From JANXMY01 sp964251675 (GTDB taxonomy: Bacteria; Armatimonadota; Armatimonadia; Armatimonadales; Capsulimonadaceae), in NCBI GenBank assembly GCA_964251675.1, contig CAXUKS010000016.1:1-64000 (forward strand): a stretch of 64,000 nt of DNA. The letters are read 5' to 3'. This document shows positions 1 to 9,964 of this stretch, piece after piece. A program made the translations under genes and the position numbers. Each line of letters begins with the position of its first letter. The stretch's first letter is position 1. Below the pieces are notes generated by a model that saw only the letters and a list, made by a program, of their open reading frames with translations, was not told where the DNA came from and ran no database searches.

Positions 1-689
1 CCTTTCGGGTCAATACTCACCATGCCAGTGGTACAGTTTTTGGGGCACAGGTCATACCGCTGCAAAGGTTGCGGCAAAACCAGCCGCTAGAACAAAGGCA
101 GTAATGCCTACGATCCTGCCCGCAAAGCCGAAATCTTGGCTGCCTACCACGAGGGCGGCTCCATGCGGGCCATGACGCGCATCTTCGGTGTCTAACGCAA
201 CACGGTTCTGGCCTGGCTAAAAAAAGCCGCAGCGTTGCCTAAAATCAAGAGGACGCTGGCTAAGGCTGAACAGGATAATGTTCTTGGACTTTATGAACTT
301 TGGTCTTTTGTCCAGTGCAAGAAGAACTAACGCTGGGTGTAGCTGGCCCAGTGCCGAAGAACACAGCAGATCGTTGCCTACGCCATTACCGACCGTAGCG
401 AGAAAACATTCGCCTCGCTCTGGAAGCGTGTCCATAAGTCTTATAAAAAGGCGGTGCTTTACACGGACTTCTGGCAGGCTTACCAGAACTGTTGCCCAAA
501 GAGCAGCATCATGCGGTCGGCAAAGGGGCAAGGCAGACCCGTCATATCGAGCGATTCAACAGTACACTCAGGCAGCGGATGGCACGGTTCGTGCGAAAGA
601 CGCTCTCGTTCTCGAAGACGGATGCCATGCATAAGAATTGCTTGCTCTTGTTTTTACACGACTACAACTTACAGAATGCAAAAACTTGA
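1..689 (+). pseudogene. Decayed IS1-family transposase
   Basis: Conceptual translation from position 61 gives the zinc-ribbon tail CKGCGK, a helix-turn-helix-like stretch (KAEILAAYHEGGSMRAM), an LWSFVQCKK segment, TDFWQAYQN and finally HIERFNSTLRQRMARF, which together are typical of IS1 InsA/InsB-type transposases. The frame is broken by stops at 88, 193, 328 and 340. A one-base shift near 492 moves the C-terminal part (492-689) into another frame. The 5' end is cut by the window. The gene cannot make an active enzyme. At 328 and 340 the family normally has Gln and Trp, so these stops fit simple C:G to T:A changes. Confidence 0.85.
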
Positions 690-708
690 ATTGGGACACT
701 ACCGCCAA

Positions 709-724
709 TTTTATGCAACAAAGC
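709..724. repeat. Inverted-repeat end related to the MITE-like element at 42.8 kb
   Basis: TTTTATGCAACAAAGC is the exact reverse complement of the first 16 bases of the 88-bp hairpin element at 42787. It lies just past the IS1-like pseudogene and probably marks the right terminus of that insertion sequence or of a relative. Confidence 0.5.
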
Positions 725-850
725 TGTTAAGTTACGAACTACCAGGTTTGGTTGGGTTTGGAGGCCTGAAGCGACACGATTTTTGTACTATAATCTACTA
801 AGGTTGATGAAGTTTGCTTGCTATTTAGTGAGCAGACCAATATATTGAAT

Positions 851-975
851 CCCTTCGGTTGCAAATCCCTTGAGCTTGCTCCATTGCTAACTTTGTCATT
901 GTGGCGGTATCATTGGTCGCTTCCTAGCGGCGGCTCGTCGCCCCGATCCGCTCTTTCGAGACCTATTCTGTCTCG
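851..975 (-). repeat. Dispersed ~125-bp repeat, copy A
   Basis: The reverse complement of this stretch aligns by eye with 7638-7760 (+) and 14458-14585 (-). Shared blocks include a GGCGRCGAGCCGYCGC-like core, a GACAAAG block and GAGCAAGCT. Three copies in otherwise unrelated contexts indicate a short interspersed repeat. No gene is seen in 690-998 besides this. Confidence 0.6.
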
Positions 976-998
976 TGTGTGCTTAAAAGTCTCTAATT

Positions 999-2429
999 AT
1001 GATAAAAACTTCTGCTTCATTTGGGTCCGTGATTATTGCGACTTTAACAGTTTGCCTGTCTCTCTACTTTGTTGGCATCGGTTGGGAACGACACGTACAT
1101 GCAGCAGACCCTGCTGTGACTACACAAAAGAAGGCGGAAGTGACCAATGTACCAGCTGTTCTAGCGCCTGATGCCAGCCTTGTTTATCCCCAGAATATAG
1201 CTGGTTTAGCAAAATCTTTAGCTGATAAAACTGGAAAATCCATTTTAGTAATTGCTCCTCAGCCTGATGTTCTCGTTAAAAATCTAAAGGATTTAGATGT
1301 TGGAGGTAAGGATGTGTCTAAAATATCGTGGGAAGCTTTACAGAGTAAGCTTCGCAGTGCAGGGGCAATCCCAATTATATTCGCTCACACCAACACGATT
1401 GCAGTCGTTCAGGGAAAGGTTTATCCGACCTTATTAGGTGCGTCAACCTCTACTCTCGACAATACGCTCTGGCATCAATTTTATAGCTCGTATCGTTCGC
1501 TCACTGCGTCCCAAAAATTAGCATTGGGATCACCAAATGGTCTCGTAGTCTCTGCGGATGCAACATCAGTACCCGAAGCCGTCAAAGGCTTAATGCCTTC
1601 GATTTTTGATCCAAGCCTTTCCAAGCCTGCCCGTGTGCGGCTACGGCTATCAACATCTTTAGAAACATGCTTCACTGATGCTCCAAAAGGACTTGCGTCT
1701 GGATACTGGAGCTGGAGTCAGGCTAGAACAGGGGCGCCTGTCAGCTTTCCACTTGATATATTGCTTTCACCAAGTAGAACTTATTCATGGTCCGCTAATC
1801 CTATACATATTAATTCTGATGCTTCCTTAAAAGCATCGACAACTGCACTGATCAAGGCAACCGGAGGCGAAGTCCGTTTTAGTGACAAGGTGCAATGGCC
1901 TATGATAGCAGCAGTGGGATCGGTTGCCGCCAGTGATATGCTTACATGTTTGAACATTGCTGGTATTGCCGATGCACATTATTTATCAGCTGAACATCTG
2001 CTTTATGTAGGCCCCGCTTCTAATGTTAATCGCTTCCTCCCAAGAGCCTCAATTCCAGATAATGAAGTTGATGCTTACAATTCGCTCGTTGATACTGCTG
2101 CTCGAGCGGGTGGCTCCGATTTCGGGCCGTTGCTTTATGGTGTACTTCAGTTTCCGACAGCATCTCTTGGCAATATGTGGACCAATTCAATTCTTTCCGA
2201 TATTCCACCCGACATTGCAATTGAACAGGCGCAGTCATCTCAGCCTAATCACGAAGTTAGCGGGGATGCGCCGCTGGGGGTGTGGACAAAAACATATTCA
2301 ACTTCTAGTATGTTCAGTTATTCTGGCCTCGTGCTTGTAGGCCTACGTGAGAAACGTCTCTCTGCACACCCGGGTGAGTGGTATATCAGCAGTGCAAATA
2401 ACCTAAACATTTCTCGCTTCGGTTTTTGA
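999..2429 (+). CDS. Exported protein of unknown function
   Basis: This is a 476-residue protein that I do not recognise. Residues about 7-27 form a hydrophobic helix followed by HVHA-AD, which fits a signal peptide or membrane anchor; the rest should be outside the cytoplasm. The body is mixed alpha/beta with no visible catalytic motif and few Cys. It precedes the redoxin-DUF1573 gene on the same strand by 185 bases and shares its lower-GC, T-rich codon use, unlike the GC-rich genes beyond 9 kb. The two probably arrived together. The start at 999 is the first ATG after an upstream stop and places the hydrophobic helix correctly; no strong ribosome-binding site is visible. Confidence 0.7.
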   Translation: MIKTSASFGSVIIATLTVCLSLYFVGIGWERHVHAADPAVTTQKKAEVTNVPAVLAPDASLVYPQNIAGLAKSLADKTGKSILVIAPQPDVLVKNLKDLDVGGKDVSKISWEALQSKLRSAGAIPIIFAHTNTIAVVQGKVYPTLLGASTSTLDNTLWHQFYSSYRSLTASQKLALGSPNGLVVSADATSVPEAVKGLMPSIFDPSLSKPARVRLRLSTSLETCFTDAPKGLASGYWSWSQARTGAPVSFPLDILLSPSRTYSWSANPIHINSDASLKASTTALIKATGGEVRFSDKVQWPMIAAVGSVAASDMLTCLNIAGIADAHYLSAEHLLYVGPASNVNRFLPRASIPDNEVDAYNSLVDTAARAGGSDFGPLLYGVLQFPTASLGNMWTNSILSDIPPDIAIEQAQSSQPNHEVSGDAPLGVWTKTYSTSSMFSYSGLVLVGLREKRLSAHPGEWYISSANNLNISRFGF

Positions 2430-2614
2430 CCATTTTGATACAGTTCGCAATAGCTTTAGGGCACAAATGCTGACCCCTGTCTCAGGCAGGCAACCAATTG
2501 TCCGCCAAGCTAAAAATCAACAATCGATTTGTGCGCCAAAGCTGTTCGCGATCAGGCGTAATCAGATTTGTGTAAAGTTGAGACGTCCAATCTACATACC
2601 TCAGGAGAATTTTA

Positions 2615-5600
2615 TTGAAACCGTCCCCATTTATTCATAGCCGTCTTACCCTGTTCGTCCTGATAACGCTTTTATCGTTCCTGACAAATAAATCGCAAGC
2701 TCAGTCTTCTGCCCCGCCCCCGCAGAAACTCTGGATTAGCCTTGGCTATTCTACCTCTCGTGATAACAAAGTGAACCAAGACTGGTTACGTGAAGAATGT
2801 ATGGGTGGGCGTATCATTTCACATCTTCATGCTGGCGATGCGGTAATTGTTCCTATCTTTGACAATGGTCAGTGTTTTTACGAGACCGCACTGAAGCCTT
2901 TCCGCCATCGTAATCCAAACTCTATCACAGATGAGAAAGCCATTCGACAACTTCTCTTAGCAGCCAAGATAAAAAAAGTCTCTATTTTTTTCGCCTTAAA
3001 CCTGCTTGAATGGCAGCAAAACAAACCAGACAGCAAGAGTGTAATGCCGTGGACCTTCGCCTCTGACTTACAGGAAACTGCTAGTTCGATGCCTACAACG
3101 AATGATGGCGAGGCACTTTATGCGTCGCCTTTTCAGCCTGAAGTCAGAAGCCTGCTTGTTCAACTTGTAAAAGAAGTCGCTGAGAAGTTTCCTGATGCGG
3201 CTGGTGCTGTTCTTGATCTACATTTAAGCCGAACCAAGATCATGGGATATAGCGAAACGTCACGAGCGGCATCAATCCGCAGTATAGGTGTTGACCCAAC
3301 AGATTTAAACTTATTTGGAGGATTAGGAGTTGCGGTTACGCCATCCGTCCGTCAGTGGATAACTTGGCGAAGCAACATTTTAAACTCTCTTTTAGGGGAT
3401 TTATCTAAATCATATCGTAGATCAAACCCAAATGGTCGGATTTTGACTTACGGTGTCGCAGACTTTAATGCGGAGCAAGATTTCAATTCTCTACGCTCAG
3501 GCCAAGATTGGCAATCTTGGTTGCAGGCAGCTTCCGTCGATGCGATTTTAGTAGAAGGAGATTGGTCGCCTACATCTCGCGACACTAATATGATGCATAA
3601 ATATCTAGAATCCAGCTCAGGACCTTCCGCAAGTGATCATTCGAGCATCTACGTCGTGCCTGTTGTCGTTGGTGGTGGGAGAACCAATGAAAAGGTAGAT
3701 TACGGACAAGGATGGGCTACATTAAAAGGCGAAGTCAATAGCCTTCGTGAAGTGGGACTTGTTGTTCAAGATTCGCAAGAGATAAAAGATGCCCAATCAC
3801 TTGTCTCTGGACTAGCTATGACGGCAGTTTCAGGCGAACACCCTGAATTGGGTACGATAATGCCGGGTTGGAGACTCCAAGATGCGAGTGGAGCGACATG
3901 GTCATCTTTTCGATTACTAGGGAATCCAGCTACTTTGATACTATCGGATGGAGTGGCTGAAACAACGGCGATAATACAAAAATTGCAGCGTCGAGATCTG
4001 CGATTGATGACGCCAACTATGATAGTAACACGTACCCCAATTAAATCATCAAGATTGCCTGGCGGAGTCATTAACCTTGCTGATCCGGCAGGCCAATTAC
4101 TGCGATTCTGCGCCGCTAAATCTGCACTTGTGCTGGTTGTTGATCAAGCTGGTTTTGTGCGAACCTCGACTCATTTCACGGACGCTACTACGTTACCTAC
4201 GCTTCTGCGAAACTCCACCAGAATGTTTACCCCAATATATGTGGGGAAAGTGGCTCCCGAATTTTCTGTCAAAGATATGAATGGACGAACAATCCGGCTG
4301 GCAGACTACCGTGGCCGCCGACAATTACTCATCACTTTTTTCCCCGTCTGTGTTGAGTGTGAGTCGCAATTGACATCTCTACGTTTCGCACACGCACGCT
4401 TTGATAGGAGTAACACCGACATAATTGCTGTCTCAAACGACTCGTCGGTTGTACAGCACGACTTTGCGAGTGCCTTACATCTAAATATGCCTTTTGTCCC
4501 TGACATTGGATTCAACCTGTCGATGTTGTTTGGCGCGGCAAGAGACACTTCAGGAGCGCTTGCACGCCGGTCTGTTTTGATCGACCGTCGTGGAATCATC
4601 CGTATAATTGATATAGATGTTAATCCCCAAATGTATGCCGAAAGTCTTCTCCGCAGGATGGCTATGTTGCATTTGGCTCCAAGCGAAGCTCCAATGCATT
4701 TAGAAGTGAAGCCTGCTCTTGAAGGAAAACTTGGGGTACTCGCGCCGGGTGCAACTTCAGAAAGTCAAAATGCCTCAAGCTATGAGTTCGGTAAGGTTAG
4801 CTTGATTGACACCCAAGTGGTCAACCATGTGTTCACATTAATCAATCAAGGAAAGTTGCCTTTAACTATTCGTCGAGTGGACACATCCTGCGGTTGTACC
4901 AGTGCAGTGTTGCAATTTGGCAACACGGTAGCAACTAAAACGCCTATACATAACATTACACTTTTGCCAGGACAAAGCTGTAGCATGAATGTATCCGTTG
5001 ATTTGACAAAAGTAGAGCTTGGCTCAGTTGACAAAGGGGTGTATATATTTACAAATAATTTGGAGCAGCCCACTATGGTTGTTCGTATTGTCGGTTCGGT
5101 CACATCTGGCGTTGATTTTACTCCTAAAACAATTAACTTTGGGCAGATTCAGATGGGGCAACCCACTTCTCAAACGGTTAGTGTAGCTATTGATTCCCGT
5201 TTAATAACAAATGACGACGCTGCATACTTGGCTTCAAACAATACCGCAGTTCATCTCAGTTTGGCTGGCACAAGAAAAGTCAAACAAGATAAAAGTGGAA
5301 GTACCTGCATAGTGCAGGATTATCTCCTAAAACTGGATGCTGATGCTCCGCTCGGGTTAATAGTAGGTCAAATCACTTTCGTATACCCAAAGAAAGTGAA
5401 TCTTTCGCCGGACGTAATCAATGTTGTCAGTCAGACAAGCAGTCAGTTAGCGGGACAAGTCGTCGGCGATGTTTCTGCACATCCAGTAATGATAGCTTTA
5501 GGCGCAGTACATATAGGCCAAAAGGTTTCGCAAAAATTAGTGCTCACTAGCACTAATGCATCTGCACTAGATGGAATTCAGGTTTCTGACAATGATAGCG

Positions 5601-5767
5601 TCAAGGTCAATTTAGAAACAGCAGTAGACGGTACAACAACGCGCACCATAGAAGTGACCGTTGAGCCGCATGTAACATCACAAGGGCTTCTCCAAACAGC
5701 GATTCGCTTCACGCTGAAAAACGGGCAAAAAATGGTGATCCCTGTTTTAGGATATATAGAACCGTAA
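2615..5767 (+). CDS. Secreted multidomain protein with redoxin and DUF1573 domains
   Basis: This 1050-residue protein has a signal peptide at about 9-30 (LFVLITLLSFLTNKSQA). The N-terminal ~450 residues contain alternating segments of the kind seen in barrel-fold proteins, which I cannot name. A redoxin domain of the AhpC/TSA type follows at about 545-690 (KVAPEFSVKDMNGRTIRLADYRG) with the active-site-like FPVCVECESQL. After it comes a DUF1573 domain with the typical DTSCGCTSAVL motif at about 755-765 and a beta-rich C-terminus. The start is TTG, chosen because CAGGAG lies seven bases upstream and the signal peptide begins there. Family knowledge links DUF1573/redoxin proteins to extracytoplasmic thiol chemistry or surface assembly; the substrate is unknown. 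Confidence 0.75.
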   Translation: MKPSPFIHSRLTLFVLITLLSFLTNKSQAQSSAPPPQKLWISLGYSTSRDNKVNQDWLREECMGGRIISHLHAGDAVIVPIFDNGQCFYETALKPFRHRNPNSITDEKAIRQLLLAAKIKKVSIFFALNLLEWQQNKPDSKSVMPWTFASDLQETASSMPTTNDGEALYASPFQPEVRSLLVQLVKEVAEKFPDAAGAVLDLHLSRTKIMGYSETSRAASIRSIGVDPTDLNLFGGLGVAVTPSVRQWITWRSNILNSLLGDLSKSYRRSNPNGRILTYGVADFNAEQDFNSLRSGQDWQSWLQAASVDAILVEGDWSPTSRDTNMMHKYLESSSGPSASDHSSIYVVPVVVGGGRTNEKVDYGQGWATLKGEVNSLREVGLVVQDSQEIKDAQSLVSGLAMTAVSGEHPELGTIMPGWRLQDASGATWSSFRLLGNPATLILSDGVAETTAIIQKLQRRDLRLMTPTMIVTRTPIKSSRLPGGVINLADPAGQLLRFCAAKSALVLVVDQAGFVRTSTHFTDATTLPTLLRNSTRMFTPIYVGKVAPEFSVKDMNGRTIRLADYRGRRQLLITFFPVCVECESQLTSLRFAHARFDRSNTDIIAVSNDSSVVQHDFASALHLNMPFVPDIGFNLSMLFGAARDTSGALARRSVLIDRRGIIRIIDIDVNPQMYAESLLRRMAMLHLAPSEAPMHLEVKPALEGKLGVLAPGATSESQNASSYEFGKVSLIDTQVVNHVFTLINQGKLPLTIRRVDTSCGCTSAVLQFGNTVATKTPIHNITLLPGQSCSMNVSVDLTKVELGSVDKGVYIFTNNLEQPTMVVRIVGSVTSGVDFTPKTINFGQIQMGQPTSQTVSVAIDSRLITNDDAAYLASNNTAVHLSLAGTRKVKQDKSGSTCIVQDYLLKLDADAPLGLIVGQITFVYPKKVNLSPDVINVVSQTSSQLAGQVVGDVSAHPVMIALGAVHIGQKVSQKLVLTSTNASALDGIQVSDNDSVKVNLETAVDGTTTRTIEVTVEPHVTSQGLLQTAIRFTLKNGQKMVIPVLGYIEP

Positions 5768-5826
5768 AATTCTCAGATAACTATAATGCCTTTTCTTCGA
5801 TACATAGAACCAATGCGAGTTACACT

Positions 5827-6504
5827 ATGCGAATATCCACATCTGAATTTGGGATCTTTTTGTTCACGCTATTTCTTGCTCCAATGCTAATGCTCGGCAT
5901 TGGAAATTTAAGACATATAAAGCAAAATTTTCGATCAAGCAACGGTTCGATTGTAGAAAAATCGAAGGAACTCACTGGCACGTTAATGCTTTTTGATGTC
6001 AATGCTCAGGAAGTAATTGGCGACAGACCAACGTATCGAGGATATTCTAAGGGTACATTTACTTTAGTAGAATTCGGCGATTACCAATGTCCTCCCTGCC
6101 GAAGCCTAGATAAAATCATTCCAAAATTAATGGCTATGCATCCTGATATGCTTCGTCTCACATATCGTAACCTGCCTCTTTCTTCGATTCATCCAAGAGC
6201 ATTTTCATCTGCTATTGCCGCTGAGGCAGCTCGAAAACAAGGCAAGTTCTGGCAAATGCATGATTTATTGATGGCCAAGGCATTAGACGACAACACTATT
6301 TCCACTGCTCAACGGGTGTTAGGATTAAACGCTACACAATTCAGACATGATTCAATGGATTCCGGATTATTGGCGGTCAAAGCTGATGTCACAGAAGCTG
6401 GCAAATTAGGCATCCATCGAACCCCCTCTTTTTTCTTATGTTGTCCTAATGGCAAAGTTTTTCATTTACAGAATTTATCTGCACTTTCACAATTTCTACA
6501 ATGA
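5827..6504 (+). CDS. DsbA-like thiol-disulfide oxidoreductase, membrane-anchored
   Basis: This 225-residue protein has an N-terminal hydrophobic helix (about 9-24) and a thioredoxin-fold domain of the DsbA/DSBA type. The active site is DYQCPPCRSL, and the cis-proline loop is RTPSFFLCC. The insert FWQMHDLLM is the helical segment normally found in this family (BdbD-like). It probably works outside the membrane, forming or shuffling disulfides. It follows the redoxin-DUF1573 gene by 60 bases on the same strand and precedes another thioredoxin-like gene, so the three likely form one extracytoplasmic redox cluster. Its last codon overlaps the next small ORF as ATGA. Confidence 0.85.
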   Translation: MRISTSEFGIFLFTLFLAPMLMLGIGNLRHIKQNFRSSNGSIVEKSKELTGTLMLFDVNAQEVIGDRPTYRGYSKGTFTLVEFGDYQCPPCRSLDKIIPKLMAMHPDMLRLTYRNLPLSSIHPRAFSSAIAAEAARKQGKFWQMHDLLMAKALDDNTISTAQRVLGLNATQFRHDSMDSGLLAVKADVTEAGKLGIHRTPSFFLCCPNGKVFHLQNLSALSQFLQ

Positions 6505-6725
6505 GTGATGTTACTGCCTCAAGTGACCTACACCCCAAGAGAGAAACCGACTTCGTTGAACGCTTCAGTCTACTGGTGAACGAGCACAACGACCGGAGCG
6601 CACGGCTTTCAATTGCCGGGCGTAATTACTACGTGTACAATATCTTCACGGAGCGTTTGTGGGTCACTATTAAGCACATGGAAGTGTATCTTGCAGATTA
6701 TGAAACGCTCAACGAGGCACGCTAA
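6501..6725 (+). pseudogene. IS3-family transposase 3' remnant
   Basis: The second half of this 74-codon ORF reads YNIFTERLWVTIKHMEVYLA, which matches the YxNIFxERLWRSVKYEEVYL block near the C-terminus of IS3-family integrase-type transposases and parallels the second, larger remnant at 8.5 kb. The first 35 codons are not recognisable. The ORF overlaps the DsbA-like stop as ATGA, so it may be translated by accident, but it cannot be functional as a transposase. Confidence 0.7.
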
Positions 6726-6730
6726 AAATA

Positions 6731-6764
6731 CCGGTCTTCACCTAGCTTGCCGGTCTTCACCTAG
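6731..6764. repeat. Tandem 15-bp duplication
   Basis: CCGGTCTTCACCTAG occurs twice, separated by CTTG, directly before the next gene. It is one of many short tandem duplications in this window. Confidence 0.9.
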
Positions 6765-6812
6765 ATGGTAAAAGTACTGCCTTTACCTGCACCAAACGGA
6801 CAGAGAGAAACA

Positions 6813-7427
6813 ATGATTTTTTTTGGTTATTCTTATGCATACTTCAAAAGGATCAGCTACAATGTTTTCATTGTATGTACTTTGATAGCAAGCCTTACGT
6901 GCTTGGCCTCTGCTCGACGAACAGCTTCTGCTCGATCTCTACCTGCACTGCAAATAGCACCGAACTTTAGCCTGCATGATACGAATCATCATGTACACAC
7001 ATTGGCTGAGTTCAACGGCAAGCCAGTTGTGATTTTTTTCTTCTGTGGATGTCCCTGGTGTCATCAATGTGCAACAGACTGGGCCAATTTCCAGCGGGGT
7101 AAGGTATTACCCGCCGCCTCACCGGGGCATGGGGGCGTCACGCTAGTCGTTTTCTCGGCTCCGGTGGCGGAGGTGTGTGAGTTCGCACAGCAAACTGGCC
7201 TAGATGCAGAAACAACAATTTTGTTACCAGATTCGGATATGCGTGTCACGAATATTTATCATGCCGCTATTTGCCCGCGCGTGTTTGTCTTAGATGCCAA
7301 AGGGCGAATACAATATACAAACAATCACACTGATGATATTCCTCGCCAAGCAGAATCGACGCTGATTGTTTCGCGGGCTTTAATAGCTCTCCGGCAGTCT
7401 AAAACTATTGCCAAGCTACACAAATAA
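6813..7427 (+). CDS. Exported thioredoxin-like (redoxin) protein
   Basis: From the ATG at 6813 the product has about 204 residues. An upstream in-frame ATG at 6765 exists, but AGAGAGAAAC precedes 6813 and the signal-like helix (SYNVFIVCTLIASLTCLAS) fits better with the shorter form. The redoxin domain begins with APNFSLHDTNHHVHTL and carries an unusual Cys-rich active site FFCGCPWCHQC, which contains both CPWC and flanking Cys. A cis-Pro-like CPRVFVLD follows. The likely role is extracytoplasmic thiol reduction or peroxide reduction, together with the two redox genes upstream. The base composition is AT-richer than most of the window. Confidence 0.8.
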   Translation: MIFFGYSYAYFKRISYNVFIVCTLIASLTCLASARRTASARSLPALQIAPNFSLHDTNHHVHTLAEFNGKPVVIFFFCGCPWCHQCATDWANFQRGKVLPAASPGHGGVTLVVFSAPVAEVCEFAQQTGLDAETTILLPDSDMRVTNIYHAAICPRVFVLDAKGRIQYTNNHTDDIPRQAESTLIVSRALIALRQSKTIAKLHK

Positions 7428-7615
7428 TTATTTGAATTTACATAATCCATTAGTCTGTTTAATAATATCCAGCAAAAGTATAGCACACGTATCTTTCAGT
7501 GGCGTAGGCGGACCAGCCTGTTGCGGCCCCCAGATCAGTAACGAGTGTTGTGTCTATAATGGTTTCATAAATTAGGACAGGAAAATGGGCTAAACTAAGG
7601 TGGACATTACCACCC

Positions 7616-8690
7616 ATGAGTACCAATGAACTGCGTCGCAGCAAGCTGCGAGGTATCGGAAAGATTGGGGCGGCGAGCCGTCGCTCGGAAGTGACCGCTG
7701 AAACGGCCACGCGGACAAAGCCGGTAATGGAGCAAGCTCCGGGGAATTGCACCCAAGAGAAATTAAAAATAACACCTGAAATCGGTCGCCTCACAACGCA
7801 GGTGAACCGGCTCAAAAAAAACTGGTCTCGAACCTGACGCCTGACGAGCGCTTGGTGCTCATTACCCGCGAAGAAACGGGCAGTGTTCCTTTGCTCTGGC
7901 ATACTGATCTGCCGTCCGTTTCGCGCAGCCGCTTATACTATAAGCCGCGCCCAGCGCAGGAACAGTAGATCAGGATCAAGCATTGCCTCGACGAATGGTA
8001 CACCCAGCGCCCCTGCCTGGGATCACGCAAACTGGATATGTTCCTGGCACAAGACGGGCTGTACGTCTCGCCGCATACAATCCGACGTTACCGTGTTGAA
8101 ATGGGCCTGGCTACTCTGTACGCGAAGCCGAACCTATTTCGGCTTAGTCCCGTCGGCCATCGGGTATACCCGTATCTGCTGCGTGGGCTGCCTATCGAGC
8201 GGCCCGATTAAGTCTAGGGCGTGGACATTACATACATCAGCCTGCGGGTCGGCTTCTTGTATCAGGTAGCATTCCTGGACTGGTTCTCACGGCGGGTGAT
8301 GGCTTGGGAGCTCTCGGACACGTTGGAGATGCCATTTGTTTTGTCCTGTGCTGAAGCCGCCTTCGGGCAAGCTGTCCCTGAAATCGTCAACAGTGACCAG
8401 GGCAGCCACTTCACGAGTGAGCGCTATACGAGCCGCGTCCTTGTGGCGGGGGCACAGGTCTCGATGGACGGACGCGGGCGCGATGTAGATAACATCTTCA
8501 CAGAGCGGCTGTGGCGTAGCGTCAAGTACGAGGAAGTCTATCTGACTGACTATGAAACGCCCAAAGAAGCGCGGGCTGGATTGTCTTCGTACCTGCACTT
8601 TTACAACGAGCAGCGTCCGCATCAGGCGCTGGGAAACTTGACGCCTCCGGCGATTCACGCGGAACCCGATCGATCAAGAAAGACAGACTA
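7616..8690 (+). pseudogene. Decayed IS3-family transposase (OrfAB type)
   Basis: The best-preserved part, 8221-8691, reads GVDITYISLRVGFLYQVAFL, VNSDQGSHFTSERYT and YLHFYNEQRPHQALGNLTP: the DDE integrase core of IS3-family OrfB with its first two acidic residues and the terminal E region. Upstream, QRPCLGSRKL and LRGLPIERPD are also typical. The frame is broken by stops at 7966, 8209 and 8215 and by a shift near 7838. The 5' end (7638-7760) is a copy of the dispersed repeat, so the true OrfA start is lost. At 8209 and 8215 the family has RPDQVWGVD, so these stops replace Gln and Trp. Confidence 0.85.
7638..7760 (+). repeat. Dispersed ~125-bp repeat, copy B
   Basis: This is the forward-orientation copy of the repeat also found reversed at 851-975 and 14458-14585. 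It lies at the 5' edge of the IS3-type remnant. Its translation looks like the start of a small ORF, but conservation at unrelated sites suggests a DNA or RNA repeat instead. Confidence 0.6.
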
Positions 8691-9165
8691 AACCAAAGGA
8701 TAGCAAGGAGACGTAATCCACCTTGACAAAGGACGTTTTGCTGTCTTGACAAACAGGGCCACTACAGACGTCATACTTGATGACGGGGTCATCGTTGTCT
8801 AGATACGGTCCATATTGCATCAGTACGGCGTCACTTTTGCCGTGTCTTCCTCTACCGCCGTAAATAAACGCTTGGCGCTTCTACATAGAGTTCAGCTTTA
8901 TCCGACATTATTTCTGCTGGCCGCCCGCCGCTGACGCCCTAGCCACTGACCTCAGAGCGTGTCCTTGCTCCCTTGTTTTTGTGGCACAGTGCTGTTCGTC
9001 AAATGCCCCTTTCTGGAACAATTCTTGCAAACCATCTCACGTCACGAAAATCCTTTACTTATTCCATCCTACAACCCATCTCAAAAACAACGTTCTTTTT
9101 GGCCTGCAATGAGATAAGTTGTAGGACGATCCTGGTATAAGCATCAGTACGAACGCTACCTCTGC
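8691..9165. other. Intergenic stretch, no gene seen
   Basis: About 475 bases follow the IS3 remnant. I see no convincing ORF. The first 60 bases probably include the eroded right end of the insertion sequence. The rest is AT-richer sequence without a clear hairpin or promoter. Confidence 0.5.
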
Positions 9166-9708
9166 CTATTGCTTATCGCTTTTGAGGCCGTACCGCCCCA
9201 TGCCGCAGCCGGTGGCTGTGCAGCCAATCATCGAGCAGAGCGCGGCGCACTCATCTTCCATCCGGGTGGGATCAGCCAGCCAGGTGTGCGCGAACTGAAC
9301 CGTCCACGTGAACGACTTCTGTGTGTGCGTATTCCAAGAGAGGCTCGGAACGCGCTCGCGCATCGACTCCATATCTAATGTGAGAAATTCCTCGATAGCT
9401 TGTATGGTCTGAAGCGCCTGGGCGAGCCGAATGGCCTCTTTTGAAACCATCATTTCATAAGCCGCATGACGCCACCGAAATTCCGGGTTGTTATTGCGGA
9501 AGCGGTCAAAGCGCCGCTGAAATTCTTGCGGCAGGGCATCGTAGGCTTGATCCAGCTTGCCCTTCTCGGCTTCATAGTCGCGCCGTTTTAGAGCCAGCAC
9601 TTGCTCGGTGAGGCGTTGGGCGTCCTGCGGATTGCGAAAGGTGGGGGCAAAATCTTGGAAGCGGGGCAGAGTTGCTGGGCCTTTGCGGCGGCGGGCGGCT
9701 CGGTTCAT
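9166..9708 (-). CDS. Conserved-looking hypothetical protein
   Basis: This 180-residue soluble protein is basic at its N-terminus (NRAARRRKGPAT) and has a long charged helical middle (EQVLALKRRDYEAEKGKLDQ). Near the C-terminus are four Cys (CAALCSMIGCTATGC) that might bind metal. I do not recognise the family. AGAGGG lies eight bases before the ATG and supports the start. It is upstream of, and on the same strand as, nothing obvious; the recombinase gene beyond 9965 reads toward it. Confidence 0.6.
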   Translation of the reverse strand: MNRAARRRKGPATLPRFQDFAPTFRNPQDAQRLTEQVLALKRRDYEAEKGKLDQAYDALPQEFQRRFDRFRNNNPEFRWRHAAYEMMVSKEAIRLAQALQTIQAIEEFLTLDMESMRERVPSLSWNTHTQKSFTWTVQFAHTWLADPTRMEDECAALCSMIGCTATGCGMGRYGLKSDKQ

Positions 9709-9964
9709 TGGGTTCCCTCTTTAAATCCTGTTCTCACCCCTGACATTACTCTAACAAGTCGCACTCAATGTTTCACAGAAGCCGGATACAGTCAGAGCAG
9801 GTCAGGGGCAAACATATGTTTGCTTTGGCAACCTACTATACCCCTGGCGGCTTCGCACGTCAAGTGATATCGGCCTTTCCGCTCAGGAAAATTCTCCCGC
9901 ATTTCAATTTAACAGACACAAACTCTTCGACCGCATTCAGATACTGCTTTTGTAGATATTGCTT

